Shown here: positions 43,616 through 53,207 of the stretch, piece after piece
How the letters are laid out: the number at the start of each line of letters is the position of its first letter
Numbering within the stretch: position 1 is the first letter of the stretch
Origin: Pseudomonas fluorescens
GTDB lineage: Bacteria > Pseudomonadota > Gammaproteobacteria > Pseudomonadales > Pseudomonadaceae
Direction of reading: 5' to 3'
Assembly (NCBI GenBank): GCA_902825215.1
Contig: LR782234.1
Coordinates: 4,526,001-4,590,000, forward strand
DNA: 64,000 nt
Position numbers and translations under genes: made by a program
The notes under the pieces: model-generated
Seen by the model: the letters and a program-made list of their open reading frames with translations, nothing else
Told to the model about the DNA's origin: nothing
Databases searched by the model: none

Positions 43616-46510
43616 ATGCAAACCGACACAACTCGCGAGAACCCGCAGGGCACCTTGCCGCAGGCCGCCGATTCGACTTCGGATCTGGCAGCTACCGCGC
43701 CTGGCCAGCTGCGCGTGATCAAGCGTAATGGCACTGTCGTTCCTTATACCGATGACAAGATCACCGTCGCTATCACCAAAGCGTTTCTCGCAGTTGAGGG
43801 CGGCACCGCTGCCGCTTCGTCGCGAATCCATGACACCGTGGCCCGCCTGACCGAACAGGTCACCGCAACCTTCAAGCGTCGCATGCCATCGGGCGGCACC
43901 ATCCACATCGAAGAAATCCAGGACCAGGTCGAACTGGCTCTGATGCGTGCCGGCGAACAGAAAGTGGCCCGCGACTACGTGATCTACCGTGACGGTCGTT
44001 CGAAAGAACGCGCTGCCCACGCGCCGGCCGAAGCCGCCGTCAACGCACACCCGTCGATCCGCATCACCCGCACCGACGGTAGCCTGGCGCCGCTGGACAT
44101 GGGCCGCCTGAACACCATCGTCACCGAAGCCTGCGAAGGCCTGGAAGAAGTCGACGGCGACCTGATCCAGCGCGAAACCCTGAAAAACCTCTACGACGGC
44201 GTGGCCCTGACCGACGTCAACACCGCCCTGGTAATGACCGCGCGTACCCTGGTCGAGCGTGAGCCGAACTACTCGTTCGTCACCGCCCGCCTGCTGATGG
44301 ACACCCTGCGTGCCGAAGGCCTGGGTTTCCTCGGTGTCGCCGAAAGCGCCACTCACCACGAGATGGCCGACCTGTACGCCAAGGCACTGCCGGCTTACAT
44401 CGCCAAAGGTATCGAGTTCGAACTGCTGAACCCTGTACTGGCCTCCTTCGACCTGGAAAAACTGGGCAAGGCGATCAACCACGAGCGCGATCAGCAATTC
44501 ACCTACCTGGGCCTGCAAACCCTGTACGACCGTTACTTCATCCACAAGGATGGCGTGCGTTTCGAACTGCCGCAGATCTTCTTCATGCGCGTGGCCATGG
44601 GTCTGGCAATCGAAGAGAAGCAGAAAGAAGACCGTGCGATCGAGTTCTACAACCTGCTGTCCTCGTTCGACTACATGGCTTCGACCCCGACCCTGTTCAA
44701 CGCCGGTACCCTGCGTCCTCAGCTGTCGAGCTGCTACCTGACCACCGTGCCGGATGACCTGTCGGGCATTTACCACGCGATCCACGACAACGCCATGCTG
44801 TCGAAATTCGCAGGCGGCCTGGGCAACGACTGGACCCCGGTGCGTGCGCTGGGCTCGTACATCAAGGGCACCAACGGCAAGTCGCAAGGCGTCGTGCCGT
44901 TCCTCAAAGTGGTCAACGACACGGCCGTGGCCGTGAACCAGGGTGGCAAGCGCAAAGGCGCTGTGTGTGCCTACCTGGAAACCTGGCACATGGACATCGA
45001 AGAGTTCATCGAGCTGCGCAAGAACACCGGTGACGATCGTCGTCGTACCCACGACATGAACACCGCCAACTGGATCCCTGACCTGTTCATGAAGCGCGTC
45101 TTCGATGACGGCAAGTGGACCCTGTTCTCGCCATCCGAAGTTCCGGACCTGCACGACCTGACCGGTAAAGCCTTCGAAGAACGTTACGAGTACTACGAAG
45201 CGCTGACCGAATACCCGGGCAAGGTCAAGCTGTTCAAGACCATCCAGGCCAAAGACCTGTGGCGCAAGATGCTGTCCATGCTGTTTGAAACCGGCCACCC
45301 ATGGCTGACCTTCAAAGACCCGTGCAACCTGCGCAGCCCGCAGCAGCACGTCGGCGTGGTCCACAGCTCGAACCTGTGCACCGAGATCACCTTGAACACC
45401 AACAAGGACGAGATCGCCGTTTGCAACCTGGGCTCGATCAACCTGCCGAACCACATCGTCGACGGCAAGCTCGATACCGCCAAGCTGCAGCGCACCGTCA
45501 ACACCGCCGTGCGCATGCTCGACAACGTGATCGACATCAACTACTACTCGGTGCCGCAAGCGAAGAACTCCAACTTCCGCCACCGTCCGGTCGGTCTGGG
45601 CATCATGGGCTTCCAGGACGCCTTGTACCTGCAGCACATCCCTTACGGCTCCGACGCTGCTGTCGAGTTCGCCGACAAGTCGATGGAAGCGGTCAGCTAC
45701 TACGCGATCCAGGCCTCTTGCGACCTGGCCGATGAGCGCGGTGCCTACGAGACGTTCAACGGTTCGCTGTGGTCCAAGGGCATCCTGCCGCTGGATTCGC
45801 AACAGATCCTGATCGAACAGCGCGGCCAGAAGTACATCGATGTCGACCTGAACGAAACGCTGGACTGGGCACCGGTTCGCGCCCGTGTACAGAAAGGCAT
45901 TCGTAACTCGAACATCATGGCCATCGCACCGACCGCGACCATCGCCAACATCACCGGCGTATCGCAGTCGATCGAACCGACCTACCAGAACCTCTATGTG
46001 AAATCGAACCTGTCGGGCGAATTCACCGTGATCAACCCGTACCTGGTTCGCGACCTGAAAGCGCGCGGTCTGTGGGACTCGGTCATGATCAACGACCTGA
46101 AGTACTACGACGGTTCGGTTCAGCAGATCGAACGCATCCCGCAAGAACTCAAAGAGCTCTACGCGACTGCATTCGAAGTGGACACCAAGTGGATCGTTGA
46201 CGCCGCCAGCCGTCGTCAGAAGTGGATCGACCAGGCCCAGTCGCTGAACCTGTACATCGCCGGCGCCTCGGGCAAGAAGCTCGACGTGACCTACCGCATG
46301 GCCTGGTACCGTGGTCTGAAAACCACCTACTACCTCCGTGCCCTGGCCGCGACCAGCACCGAGAAGTCGACCATCAACACCGGCAAGCTGAACGCTGTTT
46401 CCAGCGGCGGCAACCACGGTGACGATTCGGTACTGGCCGCTCCGGCCGGTCCAGCGCCAGTGCCAAAGGCTTGCGCGATTGACGAGCCGGATTGCGAAGC
46501 TTGCCAATAA
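43616..46510 (+). CDS. nrdA: Class Ia ribonucleotide reductase large subunit NrdA
   Basis: A 964-residue enzyme that reduces ribonucleoside diphosphates for DNA synthesis. Two N-terminal ATP-cones are seen, near residues 32-125 (LRVIKRNGTVVPYTDDKIT) and 140-240 (IRITRTDGSLAPLDMGRLN), as in the Pseudomonas enzyme where the first cone is the allosteric activity switch. The catalytic core has LSSCYLTTVPDDL, NLCTEITLNTNKDE (with the radical-site Cys and Glu) and YYSVPQAKNSN. The C-terminus ends CEACQ, the redox pair. The ATG at 43616 follows GGAGACCACC. No nrdB is found in the rest of the window. Confidence 0.96.
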   Translation: MQTDTTRENPQGTLPQAADSTSDLAATAPGQLRVIKRNGTVVPYTDDKITVAITKAFLAVEGGTAAASSRIHDTVARLTEQVTATFKRRMPSGGTIHIEEIQDQVELALMRAGEQKVARDYVIYRDGRSKERAAHAPAEAAVNAHPSIRITRTDGSLAPLDMGRLNTIVTEACEGLEEVDGDLIQRETLKNLYDGVALTDVNTALVMTARTLVEREPNYSFVTARLLMDTLRAEGLGFLGVAESATHHEMADLYAKALPAYIAKGIEFELLNPVLASFDLEKLGKAINHERDQQFTYLGLQTLYDRYFIHKDGVRFELPQIFFMRVAMGLAIEEKQKEDRAIEFYNLLSSFDYMASTPTLFNAGTLRPQLSSCYLTTVPDDLSGIYHAIHDNAMLSKFAGGLGNDWTPVRALGSYIKGTNGKSQGVVPFLKVVNDTAVAVNQGGKRKGAVCAYLETWHMDIEEFIELRKNTGDDRRRTHDMNTANWIPDLFMKRVFDDGKWTLFSPSEVPDLHDLTGKAFEERYEYYEALTEYPGKVKLFKTIQAKDLWRKMLSMLFETGHPWLTFKDPCNLRSPQQHVGVVHSSNLCTEITLNTNKDEIAVCNLGSINLPNHIVDGKLDTAKLQRTVNTAVRMLDNVIDINYYSVPQAKNSNFRHRPVGLGIMGFQDALYLQHIPYGSDAAVEFADKSMEAVSYYAIQASCDLADERGAYETFNGSLWSKGILPLDSQQILIEQRGQKYIDVDLNETLDWAPVRARVQKGIRNSNIMAIAPTATIANITGVSQSIEPTYQNLYVKSNLSGEFTVINPYLVRDLKARGLWDSVMINDLKYYDGSVQQIERIPQELKELYATAFEVDTKWIVDAASRRQKWIDQAQSLNLYIAGASGKKLDVTYRMAWYRGLKTTYYLRALAATSTEKSTINTGKLNAVSSGGNHGDDSVLAAPAGPAPVPKACAIDEPDCEACQ

Positions 46511-46557
46511 GCTGAGCTGACTTTCAGGCGTTGCGAGACGCCTGATACGCTCCGGGC

Positions 46558-46601
46558 AAAAGAAACCCCCGACAGACCTCTGGTGTGTCGGGGGTTTCTT
46601 T
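46558..46601 (+). terminator. Intrinsic terminator of nrdA
   Basis: AAGAAACCCCCGACAGACC pairs with GTGTGTCGGGGGTTTCTT, followed by TTGC; strong stem 48 bp after the nrdA stop. Confidence 0.88.
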
Positions 46602-46626
46602 TGCATGGAAAAAACCACAGGCATAA

Positions 46627-46663
46627 AAAACGGCGAGGCCCTATTACGGGACTCGCCGTTTCA
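46627..46663 (-). terminator. Intrinsic terminator of the RTX gene
   Basis: AAAAAACGGCGAG and CTCGCCGTTT form a stem directly before the RTX stop at 46679. On the minus strand the stem is followed by a T-run. Confidence 0.8.
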
Positions 46664-46678
46664 ACATTGCAACCTTCG

Positions 46679-49600
46679 TCAGCCCATCACGGACTCGGTC
46701 ATTGCCTGCCCCACTACCGGAATAGTGAAGGAATCGCCGTTGTTGGTGTAGAAGGTTTCAATGGTGTTGGCTCCCTTGTACCAGTCTTTCAGGAACACAC
46801 CAGAGTCCAGATTGCCGCTTTGCAGGTCGGCGGCGTTGAAGATGTAGGCGCCCTGATCGTTTTGCATGATCCGGACATCGCTGACACTCTGGATGTTTCT
46901 GAGAGTGACCAGATCGATCCCTGTGGTGCCGTCATCGAAAATCGCGACCATGGTTTTGGAAGATACAAAATACGCATCGCTGCCCTCTCCACCATAACCG
47001 TCACCGGAAGCGCTCAGATACAGCTTGTCGGCACCGGCACCACCGCGCAGCTCATAGCCATGACCCAAGCCCATTAACGTATCATTGCCATCGCCCCCGT
47101 CGGCGATACCCGAAATGACCGTAATGTTGTCATTGCCGGCTTCGCCATAGAAAACTGAACCGACATCACGCACATACCCAATGATGTAATCATCGCCGTT
47201 ACCACCATAGATGGTATCAGCCTGATTATCCGTCGAGAAAGGTACAGTCAGGGCGCCAGTATCCGTGAAGCTATGACCATAGAGAGTGTCATTGCCATCA
47301 CCGCCATACAGGACGTCGTTACCGTCACCGCCCTCTAACATGTTGGCGTAGGCATTACCGGTCAAGGTGTCACTGAAGGCTGAGCCCACAAGGTTATCGA
47401 TATTTATGAGTGCGTCCCCTTGGGCATCACCGCCAGTGCCGAAACCTGTCAGCAGATTGACCTGTACCGCATCGGAGCTATTGACGTACCAGGCAGAGTC
47501 TCCACGCCCGACACCAATCAAACTATCCGCACCAGCGCCGCCAATAAAGGTCTCTCTCACGGCGGCGGAGCCAGTGAAGGTATCGGCATAGGCGGAACCT
47601 TGGAATGCCTCGATCGACGCATAGATATCCCCCGCCGCAATACCGGTAAGCACCGCAGCACTCAGATCCAGCGTAACGCCCGAATCCTCACCCGCAAAGC
47701 TGAGAATGTCGTTGCCATTGCCACCATCAAAACGATCCACGCCGGCACTACCGACAAAGATATCGCCGTAATTGGAGCCCCGGATCTGTTCAATACTGTT
47801 GTAGGAATCGCCGGCAGCGATACCCGTGCTGACTCCGGTTTTGGAGTTGATTGTCACGCCCGTGAGGCTGTCAACGTAGCTGACCGTGTCAAAACCATCG
47901 CCACCGAAGAATTGGTCAGCACCTGCTCCGCCCGACAGCGTATCGGCACCGGCCCCGCCCGTGATGATGTTGTCTGAGGCATTGCCGTAACCGGTAAAAT
48001 TACCGGTGCCGACGTAAGTAAAACGTTCAACGTTGGCTGCCAAGGTGTGATTCAGCAAAACAGTACGCACTTCATCATCACCGCCGCCGACCGCTTCAAC
48101 CACGTTCACCGAAGTGCCGTTGACGTAGTAGATGTCATCGCCGGCGCCGCCGTTCAGGACATTGCCCGTGGTTTGCCCGGTCAGGACGTCATTGAAAGAC
48201 GAGCCGATGACCGTTTCAAATTCCCACAGCTTGTCGCCCTGGGCATCGCCACCCACGCCTGCAACACCGCCGACCAGACTCACCGTCACACCGCTGGACG
48301 AACCGGAGTAGTCAATGGTGTCCGTGCCGCCCGAACCGAAAAACTGATCCGCAGCTTCGCCGCTGATAAAGGTGTCATTGCTGCCAGAACCTTGCAGGAA
48401 CTCGATACCGTCGTATGTATCACCGAAAGCGATACCGGAGTTCACCCCGGTTTTGGTGTTGATTGTCACGCCCGTGGGGCTGTCACCGTAGCTCACGGTG
48501 TCGTTACCATCGCCACCGAAGAATTGGTCAGCACCTGCTCCGCCCGACAGCGTATCGGCACCGGCCCCGCCCGTGATGATGTTGTCTGAGGCATTGCCGT
48601 AACCGGTAAAATTACCGGTGCCGACGTAAGTAAAACGTTCAACGTTGGCTGCCAAGGTGTGATTCAGCAAAACAGTACGCACTTCATCATCACCGCCGCC
48701 GACCGCTTCAACCACGTTCACCGAAGTGCCGTTGACGTAGTAGATGTCATCGCCGGCGCCGCCGTTCAGGACATTGCCCGTGGTTTGCCCGGTCAGGACG
48801 TCATTGAAAGACGAGCCGATGACCGTTTCAAATTCCCACAGCTTGTCGCCCTGGGCATCGCCACCCACGCCTGCAACACCGCCGACCAGACTCACCGTCA
48901 CACCGCTGGACGAACCGGAGTAGTCAATGGTGTCCGTGCCGCCCGAACCGAAAAACTGATCCGCAGCTTCGCCGCTGATAAAGGTGTCATTGCTGCCAGA
49001 ACCTTGCAGGAACTCGATACCGACGTATGTATCACCGAAAGCGATCCCGGAGTTCACCCCGGTTTTGGTGTTGATTGTCACACCCGAAGGGCTGTCGCCA
49101 TAACTCACGATATCGTTACCGGCGCCACCGATGAACTGGTCAGCACCTGCTCCGCCCGACAGCGTATCGGCACCGGCCCCGCCCGTGATGATGTTGTCTG
49201 AGGCATTGCCGTAACCGACGAAGTTACCGGTGCCGACGTAAGTAAGACGTTCAACGTTGGCTGCCAAGGTGTGATTCAGCAAAACAGTACGCACTTCATC
49301 ATCACCGCCGCCGACCGCTTCAACCACGTTCACCGAAGTGCCGTTGACGTAGTAGATGTCATCGCCGGCGCCGCCGTTCAGGACATTGCCCGTGGTTTGC
49401 CCGGTCAGGACGTCATTGAAAGACGAGCCGATGACCGTTTCAAATTCCCACAGCTTGTCGCCCTGGGCATCGCCACCCACGCCTGCAACACCGCCGACCA
49501 GACTCACCGTCACACCGCTGGACGAACCGGAGTAGTCAATGGTGTCCGTGCCGCCCGAACCGAAAAACTGATCCGCAGCTTCGCCGCTGATAAAGGTGTC

Positions 49601-51544
49601 ATTGCTGCCAGAACCTTGCAGGAACTCGATACCGACGTATGTATCACCGAAAGCGATCCCGGAGTTCACCCCGGTTTTGGTGTTGATCGTCACACCCGAA
49701 GGGCTGTCGCCATAACTCACGATATCGTTACCGGCGCCACCGATGAACTGGTCAGCACCTGCTCCGCCCGACAGCGTATCGGCACCGGCCCCGCCCGTGA
49801 TGATGTTGTCTGAGGCATTGCCGTAACCGACGAAGTTACCGGTGCCGACGTAAGTAAGACGTTCAACGTTGGCTGCCAAGGTGTGATTCAGCAAAACAGT
49901 ACGCACTTCATCATCACCGCCGCCGACCGCTTCAACCACGTTCACCGAAGTGCCGTTGACGTAGTAGATGTCATCGCCGGCGCCGCCGTTCAGGACGTTG
50001 CCCGTGGTTTGCCCGGTCAACACGTCATTGAAAGACGAACCGATGACGGTTTCGAAGTTCCACAGCTTGTCACCCTGGGCATCACCACCGACACCCAGAA
50101 CACCTCCGACCAGACTTACTGTCACACCGCTGGAAGACCCAGAATAGTCAATGGTGTCAGTACCGCCCGAACCATCAAACTGATCGGCAGTTGCACCACT
50201 GATAAAGGTGTCGTTGCTGCCGGAGCCCGCCAGCATCTCGATGCCGACGTAGGTATCACCGGCAGCAATCCCGGAGTTCACTCCGGTTTTGGTGTTGATC
50301 GTTACACCCGCAGGGCTGTCGGTATAACTCACGGTATCAGTGCCTGCACCGCCGATGAACTGGTCAGCACCTGCGCCGCCCATCAGAATGTCGTTACCGA
50401 TCCCGCCGGTAATGACGTTGTCCGACGCGTTGCCGTAACCGACAAAGTTGCCGGTACCGACGTAGGTCAGGCGTTCGACGTTGGTTGCCAGGGTGTGATT
50501 GAGCAGGATGGTCCGTACTTCGTCATCACCGCCGCCCACCGCTTCAACGACGTTCACCGAAGTGCCGTTGACGTAGTAGATGTCATCGCCGGCGCCGCCG
50601 TTCAGGACGTTGCCCGTGGTTTGCCCGGTCAACACGTCATTGAAAGACGAGCCGATGACGGTTTCGAAGTTCCACAGCTTGTCGCCCTGGGCATCGCCAC
50701 CGACACCCAGAACACCTCCGACCAGACTTACTGTCACACCGCTGGAAGACCCAGAATAGTCAATGGTGTCAGTACCGCCCGAACCATCAAACTGATCGGC
50801 GGTTGCACCACTGATAAAGGTGTCGTTGCTGCCGGAGCCCGCCAGCATCTCGATGCCGACGTAGGTATCACCGGCAGCAATCCCGGAGTTCACTCCGGTT
50901 TTGGTGTTGATCGTTACACCCGCAGGGCTGTCGGTATAACTCACGGTATCAGTGCCTGCACCGCCGAAAAACTGGTCAGCACCTGCGCCGCCCATCAGAA
51001 TGTCGTTACCGATCCCGCCGGTAATGACGTTGTCCGACGCGTTGCCGTAACCGACAAAGTTGCCGGTACCGACGTAGGTCAGGCGTTCGACGTTGGTTGC
51101 CAGGGTGTGATTGAGCAGGATGGTCCGTACTTCGTCATCACCGCCGCCCACCGCTTCAACGACGTTTACCGAAGTGCCGTTGACGTAGTAGATGTCGTTA
51201 CCAGCGCCACCGCTTAAAGTGTTGCCGGATGCTTGGGCGGTGAGAATGTCATTAAATGCAGAACCAATCACGGCCTCTATAGACGTCAAGGTATCGCCCT
51301 GAGCATCTCCGCCAACACCTGTTCCAGCGGTCAGATTGACGGTTACTCCTGCCGTCGAGCTGGCATAAGACGCGGTATCGATACCGTTCCCGCCATTCAA
51401 GGCATCAGCACCTGCTCCGCCATCCAGCAAGTCATTGCCATCGCCGCCACTCAGCGAGTCATTTCCTGCAACCCCATACAACTCATCCGCACTTGACGTG
51501 CCTACCAGTGTGTCCGTACCCGACGTTCCGTTTATAACTGCCAT
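46679..51544 (-). CDS. Giant RTX (hemolysin-type calcium-binding repeat) protein
   Basis: A 1621-residue secreted-type protein made almost wholly of glycine/aspartate RTX nonapeptides (GGAGADQFIGGAGTD and similar). The N-terminus (MAVINGTSGTDTLVGTSSADELYG) has no signal peptide, as expected for type I secretion with an uncleaved C-terminal signal. Residues about 146-1166 hold five tandem 204-residue units, then a degenerate unit. The last 250 residues contain classical nonapeptides and a non-repetitive end (GVFLKDWYKGANTIETFY). AAGGAAGAG precedes the ATG. No enzymatic domain, LapG site or secretion gene is seen nearby; an adhesin or surface-layer-like role is a guess. Confidence 0.88.
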   Translation of the reverse strand: MAVINGTSGTDTLVGTSSADELYGVAGNDSLSGGDGNDLLDGGAGADALNGGNGIDTASYASSTAGVTVNLTAGTGVGGDAQGDTLTSIEAVIGSAFNDILTAQASGNTLSGGAGNDIYYVNGTSVNVVEAVGGGDDEVRTILLNHTLATNVERLTYVGTGNFVGYGNASDNVITGGIGNDILMGGAGADQFFGGAGTDTVSYTDSPAGVTINTKTGVNSGIAAGDTYVGIEMLAGSGSNDTFISGATADQFDGSGGTDTIDYSGSSSGVTVSLVGGVLGVGGDAQGDKLWNFETVIGSSFNDVLTGQTTGNVLNGGAGDDIYYVNGTSVNVVEAVGGGDDEVRTILLNHTLATNVERLTYVGTGNFVGYGNASDNVITGGIGNDILMGGAGADQFIGGAGTDTVSYTDSPAGVTINTKTGVNSGIAAGDTYVGIEMLAGSGSNDTFISGATADQFDGSGGTDTIDYSGSSSGVTVSLVGGVLGVGGDAQGDKLWNFETVIGSSFNDVLTGQTTGNVLNGGAGDDIYYVNGTSVNVVEAVGGGDDEVRTVLLNHTLAANVERLTYVGTGNFVGYGNASDNIITGGAGADTLSGGAGADQFIGGAGNDIVSYGDSPSGVTINTKTGVNSGIAFGDTYVGIEFLQGSGSNDTFISGEAADQFFGSGGTDTIDYSGSSSGVTVSLVGGVAGVGGDAQGDKLWEFETVIGSSFNDVLTGQTTGNVLNGGAGDDIYYVNGTSVNVVEAVGGGDDEVRTVLLNHTLAANVERLTYVGTGNFVGYGNASDNIITGGAGADTLSGGAGADQFIGGAGNDIVSYGDSPSGVTINTKTGVNSGIAFGDTYVGIEFLQGSGSNDTFISGEAADQFFGSGGTDTIDYSGSSSGVTVSLVGGVAGVGGDAQGDKLWEFETVIGSSFNDVLTGQTTGNVLNGGAGDDIYYVNGTSVNVVEAVGGGDDEVRTVLLNHTLAANVERFTYVGTGNFTGYGNASDNIITGGAGADTLSGGAGADQFFGGDGNDTVSYGDSPTGVTINTKTGVNSGIAFGDTYDGIEFLQGSGSNDTFISGEAADQFFGSGGTDTIDYSGSSSGVTVSLVGGVAGVGGDAQGDKLWEFETVIGSSFNDVLTGQTTGNVLNGGAGDDIYYVNGTSVNVVEAVGGGDDEVRTVLLNHTLAANVERFTYVGTGNFTGYGNASDNIITGGAGADTLSGGAGADQFFGGDGFDTVSYVDSLTGVTINSKTGVSTGIAAGDSYNSIEQIRGSNYGDIFVGSAGVDRFDGGNGNDILSFAGEDSGVTLDLSAAVLTGIAAGDIYASIEAFQGSAYADTFTGSAAVRETFIGGAGADSLIGVGRGDSAWYVNSSDAVQVNLLTGFGTGGDAQGDALINIDNLVGSAFSDTLTGNAYANMLEGGDGNDVLYGGDGNDTLYGHSFTDTGALTVPFSTDNQADTIYGGNGDDYIIGYVRDVGSVFYGEAGNDNITVISGIADGGDGNDTLMGLGHGYELRGGAGADKLYLSASGDGYGGEGSDAYFVSSKTMVAIFDDGTTGIDLVTLRNIQSVSDVRIMQNDQGAYIFNAADLQSGNLDSGVFLKDWYKGANTIETFYTNNGDSFTIPVVGQAMTESVMG
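48047..51106 (-). repeat. Five tandem 612-bp units in the RTX gene
   Basis: A shared anchor encoding EVRTxLLNHTLAxNVER recurs at 48047, 48659, 49271, 49883, 50495 and 51107, exactly 612 bp apart. The two units nearest the N-terminus (type A) encode IAAGDTYVGIEMLAGSG and KLWNFE; the next three (type B) encode IAFGDTY and KLWEFE. By eye the first 370 bp of the last two B units are identical. A sixth, diverged copy follows toward the C-terminus. Confidence 0.92.
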
Positions 51545-51779
51545 TGTCTCTTCCTTGCCTTTTTGATGAATCGATAGTCAACGCAATACTTCAGAATCGC
51601 CTCGATAAGGCCGAGTACTTTTGAGCGTGGTCATTGATGAGACGCTTAACCGCCTTGCAACCAGAGGTCTCCATGACCTGCGAAAGTTTGACGCGCCCCT
51701 TCTTCTGCTGGGGGCAACTGCAATTACTGCACCACAGCTGCCGACGAACGGTAGGTATTTGAGAAAAGCCTGACAGCGC

Positions 51780-51816
51780 GCAAAAAAAAACCGACGCCCT
51801 AGGACGTCGGTTTTCA
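51780..51816 (-). terminator. Terminator after flgE
   Basis: AAAACCGACG-CCCTAG-GACGTCGGTTTT with a run of As on the plus strand (Ts on the minus strand), 20 bp after the flgE stop. The 290-bp gap to the RTX start holds nothing else recognisable. Confidence 0.82.
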
Positions 51817-51835
51817 GTGCAGCAATCAGATCACA

Positions 51836-53176
51836 TCAGGTCATCTGAATAATGGTCTGCATAATCGTGCTCTGAGTCGAAATGGTCTTGGCGTTCGCCT
51901 GATAGTTGCTCTGACCCTTGATCAGATCAACCAGCTCATTGGTCAGGTTAACGTTCGACTCTTCCAGCGAGTTGGACACCACCTCACCCAACGTACCGGT
52001 CTTCGGCGCGTCGTAGCCCGGAATACCCGAAGCGAAAGTCTCTTTCCAGCTAGTACCACCGACAGCCTGCAAGCCCTGCTCGTTGGTGAAACTGGCCAGT
52101 GCAACCTGACCAATCGCCTTGCTCTGGTTGTTGCTGAAGTTGGCGAACAGCGTACCGGTACCGTCGATGGTCAGGTTGGTTATCTGTCCAGTGGCGTAGC
52201 CATCCTGAGTCGGGATCGTGCGCGAAGTATCAGCGTTGTACTGGGTGGTCTTGGCCATCGAAATGGTCACGCCAGCCGGATTTGCTGCCGCGCCGTTAGG
52301 CGTAAAAACACCGTTGGTCACGGTGCCTGGTTTCCAGTTACTCAACGTCAAGTCGCTGCTGATGAGCGGGTTTGGCGCCGGCGGCGGCAAAGTACTCGGT
52401 GTACTCACCTGAAGCAACTTGCCGGAACTGTCGAACGTCAGTGTCGAAGCCACTGGTGGAGTCTTGGTCGGATCGCTACCGGTCGCATCCGGGTTACGGC
52501 CATCAACCAGGGTGTACACCTTCCAGACGTTATCACCAGTCTTCACTACATACTGATCCATAACATGCGAGTTGCCCTGCGTGTCATAGATCGGGGTGCT
52601 GAACGATTTGGTATAGGTCTCAGGCTTGGACGGGTCGAACACCACGGGGGTGGCGCCCGTGTCGATGATTTTAGTGGCGGACGAATTCAGGTTGATGCTC
52701 GAAGTCACCGCCGACGTCGACTTCGGTGCCAGGTTCGAGGTATCGATCTTCAGATCGGTCAACACGCCATTGATGATCTTGCCGTTGGCATCCACACCAT
52801 AACCCTGCAGACGCGAGGTGTAGTCGGTGTTGGTGATGTAACCGGCGTTATCCACCTTGAAGGTACCGGCACGGGTATACGAAATCGAACCGTTGTTGCT
52901 CATGGTGAAGAAACCGGAACCGTTGATGCCCATGTCCAACACGTTACCGGTGTTGTTGATATCACCCTGGGTGAACTGCTGGGAAACGTTGGCCAGGCGC
53001 ACGCCGTTACCGATGACTTTGCTGCCGCTGCCCAGACGAGTCGACGAATACACGTCTTCGAATTCTGCGCGCGAGGATTTGAAACCGGCGGTGGCAACGT
53101 TGGCGATGTTGTTGCCGGTCACGTCCAGTTGCTTGTTGGCTGCATAGAGACCGCTAAGGCCGATATTGAAAGACAT
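51836..53176 (-). CDS. flgE: Flagellar hook protein FlgE
   Basis: A 446-residue hook subunit. It starts MSFNIGLSGLYAANKQLDVTGNNIANV, the flagellar rod/hook N-terminal motif, contains AGTFKVDNAGYITN, and ends SNVNLTNELVDLIKGQSNYQANAKTI, the C-terminal motif. The middle is a variable surface domain. It is the last gene of flgBCDE; a terminator follows and flgF is not found next to it. Confidence 0.95.
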   Translation of the reverse strand: MSFNIGLSGLYAANKQLDVTGNNIANVATAGFKSSRAEFEDVYSSTRLGSGSKVIGNGVRLANVSQQFTQGDINNTGNVLDMGINGSGFFTMSNNGSISYTRAGTFKVDNAGYITNTDYTSRLQGYGVDANGKIINGVLTDLKIDTSNLAPKSTSAVTSSINLNSSATKIIDTGATPVVFDPSKPETYTKSFSTPIYDTQGNSHVMDQYVVKTGDNVWKVYTLVDGRNPDATGSDPTKTPPVASTLTFDSSGKLLQVSTPSTLPPPAPNPLISSDLTLSNWKPGTVTNGVFTPNGAAANPAGVTISMAKTTQYNADTSRTIPTQDGYATGQITNLTIDGTGTLFANFSNNQSKAIGQVALASFTNEQGLQAVGGTSWKETFASGIPGYDAPKTGTLGEVVSNSLEESNVNLTNELVDLIKGQSNYQANAKTISTQSTIMQTIIQMT

Positions 53177-53207
53177 ATTCCACTCCTTTATGCCGGGTTA
53201 GTCGGCT

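Noticed and set aside
43379..46624. Very long open frame antisense to nrdA (about 1080 codons).
   Set aside because: nrdA on the plus strand is a full-length, motif-complete enzyme; the antisense frame arises from high GC and its translation has no recognisable domain.
48047..51106. Tandem direct repeats considered as a CRISPR array.
   Set aside because: Units are 612 bp, coding and without spacers.
48047..51217. Repeated open frames antisense to the RTX gene at 612-bp spacing.
   Set aside because: They repeat only because the underlying RTX units do; the RTX frame is continuous and motif-rich.
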